This document shows positions 1 to 8,466 of a DNA stretch of 64,000 nt, piece by piece; position 1 is the stretch's first letter, and each line of letters begins with the position of its first letter. A program made the position numbers and the translations under genes. Source of the DNA: Brachyspira pilosicoli (GTDB taxonomy: Bacteria > Spirochaetota > Brachyspiria > Brachyspirales > Brachyspiraceae). The notes under the pieces are model-generated. The model did not search any database, had not been told where the DNA came from, and saw only the letters and a program-made list of their open reading frames with translations. The stretch is taken from NCBI RefSeq assembly GCF_036997485.1, contig NZ_JAWLPU010000003.1:372001-436000 (forward strand), written 5' to 3'.

Positions 1-1280
1 TTACAGCCATTATGGCAATATCATGTAATAATAAAACTGATACAGCTTCATCAGCAGAGCTTCCTGTAATAGATGAAAATACTGAAACAGAATTAGAAGT
101 GTGGGGCTGGAATGTTGCTGCTCGTGCATTAACAGAAATGGCGGATATATTTATGCAAAAATATCCAAAGATAAAAGTAACCGTTCAAGAATTTGGAGGC
201 GTACAGGCTTATGAAAAATATGGAGTTGTATTAGCATCAGGAAAAGAAATACCAGATATAATGCAAATAGAGAGTGATTATGTTCAGACTTATACTGAAA
301 CATATCCTCAAAGATTTATGGATTTAAAAAATTATATAGATATAGAAGGCAAAGTAGACCCTTCAAAACTTTCTACTAGTTATGACAGTGAAGGAAGATT
401 GGTTTCTATACCTTGGGATTCTGGTCCGGTGGTAATGTTTTATAGAGAAGATATGTTTAAAGATGCTGGAATTGACCCTAACTCTATAGTAACTTATGAT
501 GATTTTATTAAAGCAGGAAAACAGCTTCAGGAAAAATTTCCTAATGTAAAAATGACAGGTTTCCCATACAGCAGAGATGATAATTTGTGGAGATGTTTAT
601 TAGTACAAAATGAAGTATATTTTTTAAACGCTCAAGGAGAAATTACTATTTCATCTGATAAAGCTGTAGAAAGCATATCTATGTTAAAAAGATTTATAGA
701 TGAAGGCATAGCTATGAATACAGTAAATTGGGATAGTTCTATAATGGCAAATAAAAACGGAGATATAGCTTCATATATAATGGGCGGCTGGTGGGGCGGC
801 ACTATAAAAGACCAAATGCCTGAGATGAAAGGTAAATGGAAAATTATGCCTATGCCAGCATATACTGAAGGAGGAGTTAGAGCTTCTTCTTTGGGTGGTT
901 CTGATTTAACTATTACAGCTACTGACCCTATTAAACAAGCTGCGGCAATAGAATTCCTTAAACAAACATTGATGAATGTTGATAATCAGATTATAATGTA
1001 TGAGAAATATGGGCTATTCCCGTCATATTTGCCTGCTTATGATGACCCAAGATTTTTGAAGTCTGATGATTATTTCGGAGATGAATATAATAATATTTTA
1101 GCAAATGTTACAAAAGAAATACCTCAGGTAATATATACTACAAAAGATTATGCTGAAATTAGAAGTGTTTCTATGAGTACTTATGAAGAGGTGTTGAATA
1201 ATAATGCTGATATAAAACAAGCCTTAGAAAATGCTGCAAATCAAATAAGCAGTTCTACAGGAAGAAAAATAGCAAAATAA
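1..1280 (+). CDS. Sugar ABC transporter substrate-binding lipoprotein (5' end cut by window edge)
   Basis: This is a family-1 extracellular solute-binding protein, which would capture a sugar outside the inner membrane and deliver it to MalF/MalG-type permeases. The reading frame is open to the left edge. The residues just before the apparent first Met continue a signal peptide and end in a lipobox (AIMAIS then Cys), so the ATG at position 12 is internal and the true start lies outside the window. After the Cys come a VWGWNVAA motif, WDSGPVVMFYR, and a GGWWGGT loop, all shared with the paralogues at 1440 and 11299. No permease follows directly. The permeases after the third paralogue may serve all three. 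Sugar specificity cannot be read from the sequence. Confidence 0.85.
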   Translation, partial: TAIMAISCNNKTDTASSAELPVIDENTETELEVWGWNVAARALTEMADIFMQKYPKIKVTVQEFGGVQAYEKYGVVLASGKEIPDIMQIESDYVQTYTETYPQRFMDLKNYIDIEGKVDPSKLSTSYDSEGRLVSIPWDSGPVVMFYREDMFKDAGIDPNSIVTYDDFIKAGKQLQEKFPNVKMTGFPYSRDDNLWRCLLVQNEVYFLNAQGEITISSDKAVESISMLKRFIDEGIAMNTVNWDSSIMANKNGDIASYIMGGWWGGTIKDQMPEMKGKWKIMPMPAYTEGGVRASSLGGSDLTITATDPIKQAAAIEFLKQTLMNVDNQIIMYEKYGLFPSYLPAYDDPRFLKSDDYFGDEYNNILANVTKEIPQVIYTTKDYAEIRSVSMSTYEEVLNNNADIKQALENAANQISSSTGRKIAK

Positions 1281-1352
1281 TGATAATTTTTTATGATAGT
1301 ATTTTTCAGTTTATGTATTTTGTAATTTATATTGCATAAAAATAGTATGAGT

Positions 1353-1386
1353 AAAAAATAATTATTAAATTTAATAATTGCTTTTT
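1353..1386 (+). terminator. AT-only hairpin with T-run, possible terminator
   Basis: A perfect AT-only palindrome (AATTATTAAATTTAATAATT) is flanked by an A-run and a T-run and lies between the first and second binding-protein genes. It could end the first transcript or only attenuate it. With no G-C pairs the stem is weak. Confidence 0.35.
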
Positions 1387-1439
1387 ATATAAAAGGTGAT
1401 TATAATAAAAGTAGCTAAATAAACAGAAGGAGTGTTGTT

Positions 1440-2762
1440 ATGGCTAAAAAAAAATTTTATAGTTTTTTGTTAGTATTGGTTGTAGTTTTTATGTGGGCTT
1501 GTTCTGGCAATAAAGAGGCTGGGCAAACGGCGTCTAAACTTCCAACAATAGATGCTAATACAGAAACAGAGATAACAGTGTGGGGATGGAATGTTGCTGC
1601 TAAAGCTTTAATGGAAACAGCAAAGGTGTTCAATGAGAAGTATCCAAAAATAAAAGTAAATGTACAAGAATTTGGATTGGCTCAAAATGTGTACGAAAGG
1701 TATGGCGTAATATTGTCTTCAGGAAATGGGGTTCCTGACGTAATTCAGATAGAAAGTGATTATATACAAACTTTTGCTGAAACTTATCCGCAATATTTTT
1801 TTGATATGAAAGACTATATAACTATTGACGGGGTAGTGGACCCATCTAAAATTGCTTCAAGTTATGACAGCACAGGTAAATTAGTATCTATACCTTGGGA
1901 TTCTGGTCCTGTTGTTATGTTCTACAGAGTTGATTTATTTAAAGAAGCAGGAATTGATCCTAATACTATAGTAACTTTCGATGATTATATTGCTGCTGGA
2001 AAAAAACTTCAGGCAAAATTTCCTAATGTATATATGACAGGTCTTCCTTTCACTCAGGATGAAAATTTATACAGAGCATTATTAATAGCTAATAAATCAT
2101 ATTATTTAAATGATAAAGGTGAAATAACTGTAGCATCTCAAAAAGCAATAGAAACTCTTCAAATGATAAAAAGACTTATAGATGAGGGTGTTGCTAAAAA
2201 TGTTGTTAACTGGGACGGTTCTATAGTAGCTAATAAAAACGGTGAAGTTGCTTCATACATAATTGGTGGATGGTGGGGCGGTACTATAAAAGACCAAATG
2301 CCTGAAATGAAAGGCAAATGGGGAATTATGCCTATACCAACAGTTAGCCAAGATGCTGTTAGAGCTTCTTCATCTGGAGGTGCTGGACTTTCTATAACTG
2401 CTACCGATCCTATTAAACAGGCTGCTGCTTTAGAGTTTATAAAAGAGAGTTTAATGAATGTGGATAATCAAATTATGATGTATGAAAAATTTAGCTTATT
2501 CCCTTCTTATCTTCCTGCTTATGATGATGAAAGATTCTTAAAAGCTGATGATTATTTCGGAGATAATTTCAATAAAACATTGGCTGATGTAACTAAGCAA
2601 ATACCTAATGTTATATATAATTCTGATGACTTTGCTGAAGTTAGAAATACTGTTGTAAGTGTTTATGAAGATGTTATAAATAATAATAAAGATATAGCTT
2701 CTTCATTACAAGATGCAGCAAATCAAATAAGTTCTGCTACAGGAAGAACTATAGCTAAATAA
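1440..2762 (+). CDS. Sugar ABC transporter substrate-binding lipoprotein (second paralogue)
   Basis: This 440-residue family-1 solute-binding protein starts MAKKKFYSF, has a hydrophobic signal segment and a lipobox ending VFMWAC at residue 21, so it is predicted to be a lipid-anchored periplasmic receptor. AAGGAG lies about 10 nt before the ATG. It shares most motifs with the first and third copies (VWGWNVAAKAL, IPWDSGPVVMFYR, GGWWGGTIKDQMPEMKGKW, ending SATGRTIAK). Differences concentrate in the region after GKW and in pocket-like segments, so ligands may differ. It is followed by a strong bidirectional terminator, so it appears to be transcribed without permeases of its own. Confidence 0.88.
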   Translation: MAKKKFYSFLLVLVVVFMWACSGNKEAGQTASKLPTIDANTETEITVWGWNVAAKALMETAKVFNEKYPKIKVNVQEFGLAQNVYERYGVILSSGNGVPDVIQIESDYIQTFAETYPQYFFDMKDYITIDGVVDPSKIASSYDSTGKLVSIPWDSGPVVMFYRVDLFKEAGIDPNTIVTFDDYIAAGKKLQAKFPNVYMTGLPFTQDENLYRALLIANKSYYLNDKGEITVASQKAIETLQMIKRLIDEGVAKNVVNWDGSIVANKNGEVASYIIGGWWGGTIKDQMPEMKGKWGIMPIPTVSQDAVRASSSGGAGLSITATDPIKQAAALEFIKESLMNVDNQIMMYEKFSLFPSYLPAYDDERFLKADDYFGDNFNKTLADVTKQIPNVIYNSDDFAEVRNTVVSVYEDVINNNKDIASSLQDAANQISSATGRTIAK

Positions 2763-2794
2763 TTTTTATTATTAAATATTGTTAATAAAAAATG

Positions 2795-2833
2795 GCCTTA
2801 AAAATATACACTATTATATTTTTAAGGCTTTAT
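2795..2833. terminator. Bidirectional rho-independent terminator
   Basis: A perfect 14-bp stem (GCCTTAAAAATATA paired with its complement, 6-nt loop) has T-runs on both strands and lies between convergent genes ending at 2762 (+) and 2848 (-). Confidence 0.85.
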
Positions 2834-2847
2834 TATATAAAATATTT

Positions 2848-5397
2848 TTAAAATAAATCTGTAAGCTTAAAACTGAAAATTATAAATACTAAAAATGTAT
2901 AAATAAATCTGCTGCTAATTTTATTGTAATTTTGGTTTTCAAAACTAAGTTTAATTTCTATCATATCATCATGTTCAATATCTTCATCAATATCTGCTGA
3001 CATTGAAAATATATCATCATCATTTGATTGAAATGTATATGTTATAGTATCTCCAAACTTATCATGAATATACATCTCATATCTTTTTGCAAAATCCTTA
3101 AAAGTTCCGTAAGTCCCCTCTATGATTGATAATTTCTTTATTTCTTTTTGCAAGTTCTTCTTATCTAATTTAACTAATGCTAATTGCTCTAAAGGCTGCG
3201 ATAACTGATAATCTTTAAGATGCTTTATCCATTCATTTACAGTTTTATCGTCCATTTCTACAGGGCTTGCTAAACCAACAAAATTATCAGCATCAATTTT
3301 TATTTCTTTATTTTCAGAATCTACATATTTATCTTCGCCTAAATATCTAAATGTTGTTATAATTTTTTTGTCTTTATCATATAAGTTCCATATTAAAGTC
3401 GATGCAAATTTGTTCATTGAAAAATTATCAATAAAATATTCTCTAAATAAATCATAACTATATATTTCCCCGTCTATTAATATGATGCTTAAAAGATAAG
3501 AATTTGCCCTCATAAACTTATGTATTTCTTTTTCTAAATTTTTTATTTCTTCTTTTAAATCTTCATTAATTTTTTTAGGTGTGCTTTTTAATATTTTATT
3601 ATTTTTTATATCAAAAAAACTTAAAGAATAATCACTATTTAAAATTAATTTATAATCTTTATTAAACTCTCTTTCACCTTTAGAATTAAATCCCAAATTT
3701 GGCATACACTTTAATTTAAACTCACTATAGCTAATATTCATTTTTTCAAGCACTTCATCAATAATTTTAGAAGCTTCTTTTTTTATATCTTTTTTCTTTG
3801 TAGTAGTATATATTTCATATAACAATTTTAGAGCATATTTATGTTTGATATTAAGTTTTATTAGTGAAAGAAAAAAATTAGAATCGAATTTTAATTCATA
3901 TATATCTTTTAAAGCTTCATCTCCACCATATATCCCATAAATTAAACAAGCAGCATCTCCTTTATTTTCTAAATAAAACTCTTTAATTTGTTTTACGAAT
4001 GTTTCTATATCAAGCAAGTTTACTATATCATCAATTCTTTTCAGCCTTATAATATTACTCAAAGATAAATACTCTGAATATATATACTTTATAACTTTAA
4101 TATTTACTTCTCTTGATTTATCTTTTATTAAAACATTACTTTTATTTATAAACTTAAGTCTCTTATCTTCTTTATAATTATTTTTTATATAATTTTCTGC
4201 ATCTTCTATAGTTGCAAAATTATCTTCAGAAATTGAAAGCTCTTCTCTAAAATCACTTTCAATTTTTTTTCTTAATTTTACAATTTTTTTATTTTTATCT
4301 TTAAGTATTAAATTATATATTTCTTTTGCATTATTATTTGTTATAGTTATATAATTTTCTTTAGGATAAAAAACTTGCATATATACTTTAAGTCTTGTAT
4401 GTAATTTTTCCTCATCATCGCAAAAAGTACCAACTTCCTGCAAATTATCTAAATTCCAATTTTCTAAAGATTCATAACAATCATACTTATAAGCAAATCT
4501 AAATAGTCCCGCTGCAGTTATTAATTTTTGCGTATTCCATTTATCAAGAGGCTGATTAAAACTTTGTGCCATATAAAACATCATATCCATATTTTCTACA
4601 TTAGATACATTCCAACTATTTAAAGGCTGATTAAATTTCATGCATGAGAAAAATGTCTTTTCCATGTTTACAACATTAGAAGTGTCCCATTTATCAAAAG
4701 GCTGATTTAATTTTTCGCATTGCCTAAACAAAGAATCCATATTTGTAACATTAGAAACGTCCCAATCATTAATATTCTGATTAAAAGCATCACAATATGC
4801 AAACATACTTGATAAATCTTTAACTTTATTTATATTCCAAGTATTTAAAGGCTGATTAAATCTTTTTGCCCTAATAAACATATTAGACATATCTTCAACA
4901 TTAGAAGTATCCCATTTATTCAAAGGCTGATTAAAAAATTCACATTCCTGAAACATTCCTCTCATATTTTTAACTTTTGATGTGTTCCAGCTATTTAAAG
5001 GCTGATTAAACTCTTTGGCACCGCAAAACATAAAAGCCATATCTTCAACATTAGAAACGTCCCAATTATCCAAAGGCTGATCAAAATTAGAACAATAAGC
5101 AAACATATTATTCATACTTCTTACTTTAGATACATTCCAATTACTTAAATCCTGATCAAAATCTATAGGTGAGTATCTTACAAGCATATTATAGCCCATA
5201 TATGCAAACATCATATCCATATTTGTAACATTAGAAACATCCCAATCTTCTATGCCTTCAAAATCTTTTCTTTTACTTTCATAAAAAAGTTTACTCATAT
5301 CTGTGATAAGACTTGTATCAACATCATAAAGTTTTATACCATCAGTAAATACTAATTTTTTTAATTCTGTTTTTGTTGTTGGTTTATATTTTTTCAT
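2848..5397 (-). CDS. DUF285 repeat protein with C-terminal DUF4132-like domain (paralogue 1)
   Basis: This 849-residue protein opens MKKYKPTTKTELKKLV with no signal peptide, lipobox or TM segment, so a cytoplasmic location is inferred. Residues about 25-325 are eleven BspA-type DUF285 repeats of 25 residues (pattern FNQPLNxWxVSxVxxMxxMF). Residues about 480-849 match the DUF4132 pattern: YGGDEAL; a helical segment; MNISYSEFKLKCMPNLGFNSKG; LIWNLYDKDKKIITTFRY; LASPVEMDDKTVNEWIKHL; YQLSQPLEQL; and a conserved C-terminus FKLTDLF. DUF4132 is known from MolR/YehI-type and WGR-domain proteins of unclear function. GGAG precedes the ATG. It is the last of three tandem copies. Calling it a surface antigen from the repeats alone would probably be wrong. 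Its function is unknown. Confidence 0.8.
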   Translation of the reverse strand: MKKYKPTTKTELKKLVFTDGIKLYDVDTSLITDMSKLFYESKRKDFEGIEDWDVSNVTNMDMMFAYMGYNMLVRYSPIDFDQDLSNWNVSKVRSMNNMFAYCSNFDQPLDNWDVSNVEDMAFMFCGAKEFNQPLNSWNTSKVKNMRGMFQECEFFNQPLNKWDTSNVEDMSNMFIRAKRFNQPLNTWNINKVKDLSSMFAYCDAFNQNINDWDVSNVTNMDSLFRQCEKLNQPFDKWDTSNVVNMEKTFFSCMKFNQPLNSWNVSNVENMDMMFYMAQSFNQPLDKWNTQKLITAAGLFRFAYKYDCYESLENWNLDNLQEVGTFCDDEEKLHTRLKVYMQVFYPKENYITITNNNAKEIYNLILKDKNKKIVKLRKKIESDFREELSISEDNFATIEDAENYIKNNYKEDKRLKFINKSNVLIKDKSREVNIKVIKYIYSEYLSLSNIIRLKRIDDIVNLLDIETFVKQIKEFYLENKGDAACLIYGIYGGDEALKDIYELKFDSNFFLSLIKLNIKHKYALKLLYEIYTTTKKKDIKKEASKIIDEVLEKMNISYSEFKLKCMPNLGFNSKGEREFNKDYKLILNSDYSLSFFDIKNNKILKSTPKKINEDLKEEIKNLEKEIHKFMRANSYLLSIILIDGEIYSYDLFREYFIDNFSMNKFASTLIWNLYDKDKKIITTFRYLGEDKYVDSENKEIKIDADNFVGLASPVEMDDKTVNEWIKHLKDYQLSQPLEQLALVKLDKKNLQKEIKKLSIIEGTYGTFKDFAKRYEMYIHDKFGDTITYTFQSNDDDIFSMSADIDEDIEHDDMIEIKLSFENQNYNKISSRFIYTFLVFIIFSFKLTDLF
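4436..5328 (-). repeat. Eleven 75-bp DUF285 repeats (copy 1)
   Basis: Tandem 75-bp (25-residue) units encode FNQPLNxW cores. Tryptophan is followed alternately by Asp or Asn, giving a 150-bp superperiod. The last unit (LENWNLDNL) is degenerate. Confidence 0.85.
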
Positions 5398-5475
5398 AAC
5401 TTCTCCTAAAGATAGTTATATAATTTTATCATATATAAAAATTTTTGTGTTTCATAAAAAATTTTAAAATAATTA

Positions 5476-8058
5476 TTAAAATAAATCTGTTAATCTAAAA
5501 TCCAAAATTATAAATACTAAAAAAGTATAAACAAATCTATTGCTTATTTCCTTTTTAGCTTTTTTAAAATCAATAGTAATATTTACCAAATCATCATATT
5601 CAATGTCTTCATCAATTTTTGCAGACATAGTAAAAATATCCCCATTATTTGCTGTAAATGTATATGTTATAGTATCATTATCTGCATCATTGGTATGCAT
5701 ATCATATTTTTTAGCAAATGCCTTAAAAGCTCCGTAGCTTGTATCTATATTTTTTATTTTCTTTATTTCTTTTTTTAGATTATCTTTATTTAATTTTATA
5801 GATGTAAATTGATTTATAGGCTGTGATAATCCATTATCTTCGAGCAGTTTTTTCCATTTAGTTATAGTATCCTCGTCCATTTCTATAGGGGTTGCCAAAC
5901 TTATAAAATTATCAGTATTAATTTTTACTTTTTTATTTTCACAGTTTGAATAGTTTCCATCATTTGTATATATAAAAGTTGTTATAAAGTTCTTATCTTT
6001 GTCATATAAGTTCCATATTAAACCAGAACTAAATTTATTCATTAAATAATTGTCAGTAAAAACTTCTTTAAATAAATCGTAGCTTAATATATCACCATCT
6101 ATTAACATAATATTTAAAATATGCGAACTATAATTAATAAACGTCTCTGCTTCTTTTCCTAATTCTTTTATTTCTTCTTTTAATTTCTCATCAATATTTT
6201 GAGGTACTTTTTTTAATTCTTTATTATTTTTTATATCAAATAAACTTAAAGAATAATCATTGTTAACAATTAATTTATAATTTTTATTTAATATTTTTTC
6301 ACCTTTAGAATTAAATCCAAAATTAGGAGTACATCTTAATCTAAATTCAGTATAGCCAATATTCATTTTTTCAAGTAATTCATTAATCATTTTTGCTGCT
6401 TCTTTACGAATTGCACTTTTATTTGTATTTATATATATTCTATATAATAAACTCTGTGCGTATCTGCTTTCTATATTGAAGCTTATCATTGTAAGGAGAT
6501 TTTTTGATTCAATAGTATAAATTAATTCTGATATTTTCTCTAAAGCTTTATCTCCTCCATACATAGCATAAACAAAAGCAGTAATATCTTCATCTTGATT
6601 TTTTAAATAAATCTCTTTAGTAAAATTCACAAATGATTTTAAATCAAGCAAATTAACCATATTATCAATTTTTTCTAATCTTTTAATAGTTTTCTTTAAA
6701 GACAAATATTCTGAATATATATATTTTATGAGATTGATATTTACTTCTCTTGATTTATCTTTTATTAATACATGACAATTCTTTATAAACTCAAATTTCT
6801 TATCATATTTTTTAGTATTGTAATTTCTTTCAGCATATTTTTCTGCTTTTTCTATAGTTTTGAAATTATAATCATTTGTAACATACGAAAGCTCTGATGA
6901 GAAATCAGTTTCAAGTCTTTTTTTCAATCTTACAACTTTTTTATTTTTATCATCTGCAATAAGCTCATATATTTCTTTAACATTAAATTTTGTTATACTT
7001 ATAATGTCGGCCTTAGGAAAAAATGCCTGCCTATATACTTGAATTCTTGTAGGTAATTTATCTATATCCTTATCATCACAAATTATACTTATAGCTTGTA
7101 AACTGTCTAAATTCCAATTTGCTAAAGATTCATAATGATCAAACTTGCGTGCATAGGCAAACAACAACATTACACTAATGACATTTCTTGTATCCCATTT
7201 ATCAAGAGGCTGATTAAATTCTTCTGTAAAAGCAAACATATGCTCTATATTTGTTACTTTAGACATATTCCAGCTATTTAAAGGCTGATTAAATTTACCG
7301 CATGCTCTAAATGCAAATTCCATACTTTCAACATTAGAAGTATCCCATTTATCTAAAGGCTGATTAAAATTTTCACAGTCCGAAAATATATGTTGCATAT
7401 TTTTCACATTAGATACGTCCCAATCATTAAGAGGCTGATCAAAAGCTTTACAATAACGAAACGTCTTTGATAAATCTTCAACATTAGATACATTCCAATT
7501 ATTTATATTCTGATTAAATTTCAAAGCCACATTAAACATATTAGACATATCTTTAACATTAGAAACATCCCATTTGTCCAAAGGTTTATTAAATGCTTCA
7601 CAGTTATGAAACATATCGCTCATATCTTTCACTTTAGATACATTCCAATTATTTAAAGGCTGATTAAACTTTTTAGCACCCAAAAACATGCCAGACATAT
7701 TTTCCACATTTGAAACGTCCCATTTATTTAAAGGCTGATTAAAATATGTACAACAAGCAAACATATAAATCATGTTTTTCACTTTTGATACATTCCAATT
7801 ATTTAAATTAGAATTAAACTCTGTCATTGAATATTGTCCCAAAACATTGTAGTCCATATATGCAAACATATAAGCCATATTCTCAACATTAGAAGTATCC
7901 CACTCTTCTATGCCTTCAAAATCTTTTCTTTCACTTTTATTAAAAAGGTCGCTCATATCTGTAATAAGACTTGTATCAATATCACTAAGTTTTATACCGT
8001 TGTTGGTGAATACTAATCTTTTTAATTCTTCTTTTGTTGTTGGTTTATATTTTTTCAT
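5476..8058 (-). CDS. DUF285 repeat protein with C-terminal DUF4132-like domain (paralogue 2)
   Basis: This 860-residue paralogue of the 2848 and 8467 genes has the same layout: a MKKYKPTTKEELKRLV start without signal peptide, eleven DUF285 repeats to about residue 325, a charged helical linker, then the DUF4132-like half. The latter is recognised by MNIGYTEFRLRCTPNFGFNSKG, LIWNLYDKDKNFITTFIY, LATPIEMDEDTITKW, LSQPINQF and a C-terminus ending LDFRLTDLF. AAGGAG precedes the start codon. The upstream sequence ATATATGATAAAATTATATA is shared with copy 1, suggesting the promoter region was duplicated with the gene. About 50 bp upstream lies the 330-bp insertion described separately. Role unknown; the intact frame and divergence suggest it is maintained. 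Confidence 0.8.
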   Translation of the reverse strand: MKKYKPTTKEELKRLVFTNNGIKLSDIDTSLITDMSDLFNKSERKDFEGIEEWDTSNVENMAYMFAYMDYNVLGQYSMTEFNSNLNNWNVSKVKNMIYMFACCTYFNQPLNKWDVSNVENMSGMFLGAKKFNQPLNNWNVSKVKDMSDMFHNCEAFNKPLDKWDVSNVKDMSNMFNVALKFNQNINNWNVSNVEDLSKTFRYCKAFDQPLNDWDVSNVKNMQHIFSDCENFNQPLDKWDTSNVESMEFAFRACGKFNQPLNSWNMSKVTNIEHMFAFTEEFNQPLDKWDTRNVISVMLLFAYARKFDHYESLANWNLDSLQAISIICDDKDIDKLPTRIQVYRQAFFPKADIISITKFNVKEIYELIADDKNKKVVRLKKRLETDFSSELSYVTNDYNFKTIEKAEKYAERNYNTKKYDKKFEFIKNCHVLIKDKSREVNINLIKYIYSEYLSLKKTIKRLEKIDNMVNLLDLKSFVNFTKEIYLKNQDEDITAFVYAMYGGDKALEKISELIYTIESKNLLTMISFNIESRYAQSLLYRIYINTNKSAIRKEAAKMINELLEKMNIGYTEFRLRCTPNFGFNSKGEKILNKNYKLIVNNDYSLSLFDIKNNKELKKVPQNIDEKLKEEIKELGKEAETFINYSSHILNIMLIDGDILSYDLFKEVFTDNYLMNKFSSGLIWNLYDKDKNFITTFIYTNDGNYSNCENKKVKINTDNFISLATPIEMDEDTITKWKKLLEDNGLSQPINQFTSIKLNKDNLKKEIKKIKNIDTSYGAFKAFAKKYDMHTNDADNDTITYTFTANNGDIFTMSAKIDEDIEYDDLVNITIDFKKAKKEISNRFVYTFLVFIILDFRLTDLF
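7083..7986 (-). repeat. Eleven 75-bp DUF285 repeats (copy 2)
   Basis: The number of units and the Asp/Asn alternation after the conserved tryptophan match the arrays in copies 1 and 3. The array was therefore probably already formed before the genes duplicated. Confidence 0.85.
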
Positions 8059-8148
8059 AAATTCTCCTTAATGTTGTTTATATAATTTTATCATATATTA
8101 AAAAAGTTGCGTTTTATCAAAAATCAATATTTATTGTTTTCTTATTTA

Positions 8149-8206
8149 ACTTTTTGGTTCTTTTACAAAGTCCGCACTGTGTAAGTCGGGAAAAAGAACA
8201 ATAAAA
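8149..8206 (+). repeat. Hairpin repeat unit B, copy 1
   Basis: The unit CTTTTTGGTTCTTTTAC ... AAAAAGAACAATAAAA recurs at 8373-8430. TTCTTTT and AAAAGAA are complementary, so each unit can fold. Confidence 0.6.
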
Positions 8207-8213
8207 TTAATAA

Positions 8214-8285
8214 GTTTTTATTATTTGTGGTGGCTTTGCCCCCACACCCCCACTTCTTTTGTTGGCACAAAGAACCAAAAAGACT
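8214..8285 (+). repeat. Dispersed structured repeat A, copy 1
   Basis: This is a C-rich repeat containing CCCCCACACCCCCA, then TTCTTTTGTTGGCACAAAGAACC. It recurs at 32129-32209 and, inverted, at 41299-41372. A first stem forms from GTGGTGGC with GCCCCCAC, and a second from TTCTTT with AAAGAA. Confidence 0.7.
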
Positions 8286-8372
8286 GCATTTAATAAAGTA
8301 TAGCTTTTTATGTATATATAAAATATATATATTATTTTATATATACCAAAGATATAAAGCTAAAGCATTTGC

Positions 8373-8430
8373 ACTTTTTAGTTCTTTTACCAACTCCGCA
8401 GAGTATAGCTGCAAGAAAAAGAACAATAAA
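8373..8430 (+). repeat. Hairpin repeat unit B, copy 2
   Basis: Direct copy of the unit at 8149-8206: CTTTTTAGTTCTTTTAC, a short variable middle, then AAAAAGAACAATAAAA. Confidence 0.6.
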
Positions 8431-8466
8431 AAAAATTATGTTTTATAAACAATTTTAAAATAATTA

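Larger units (their letters stand above)
8118..8446. mobile_element. Non-coding insertion of about 330 bp, MITE-like (candidate)
   Basis: The spacer between paralogues 2 and 3 is 408 bp, against 78 bp between paralogues 1 and 2, although flanking sequence on both sides is conserved. The extra block is bounded by a direct repeat GTTTTAT (8111-8117 and 8440-8446), a possible target-site duplication. Near its ends are inverted TTTATTGTT (8130-8138) and AACAATAAA (8422-8430). Inside are a 14-bp perfect inverted repeat (8150-8163 and 8269-8282), two direct copies of a hairpin-forming unit and one copy of a dispersed structured repeat. There is no credible coding sequence. Confidence 0.5.

Noticed and set aside
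8227-8448. Open frame of 73 codons
   Set aside because: It lies inside repeats A and B, has no ribosome-binding site and no protein-like pattern.
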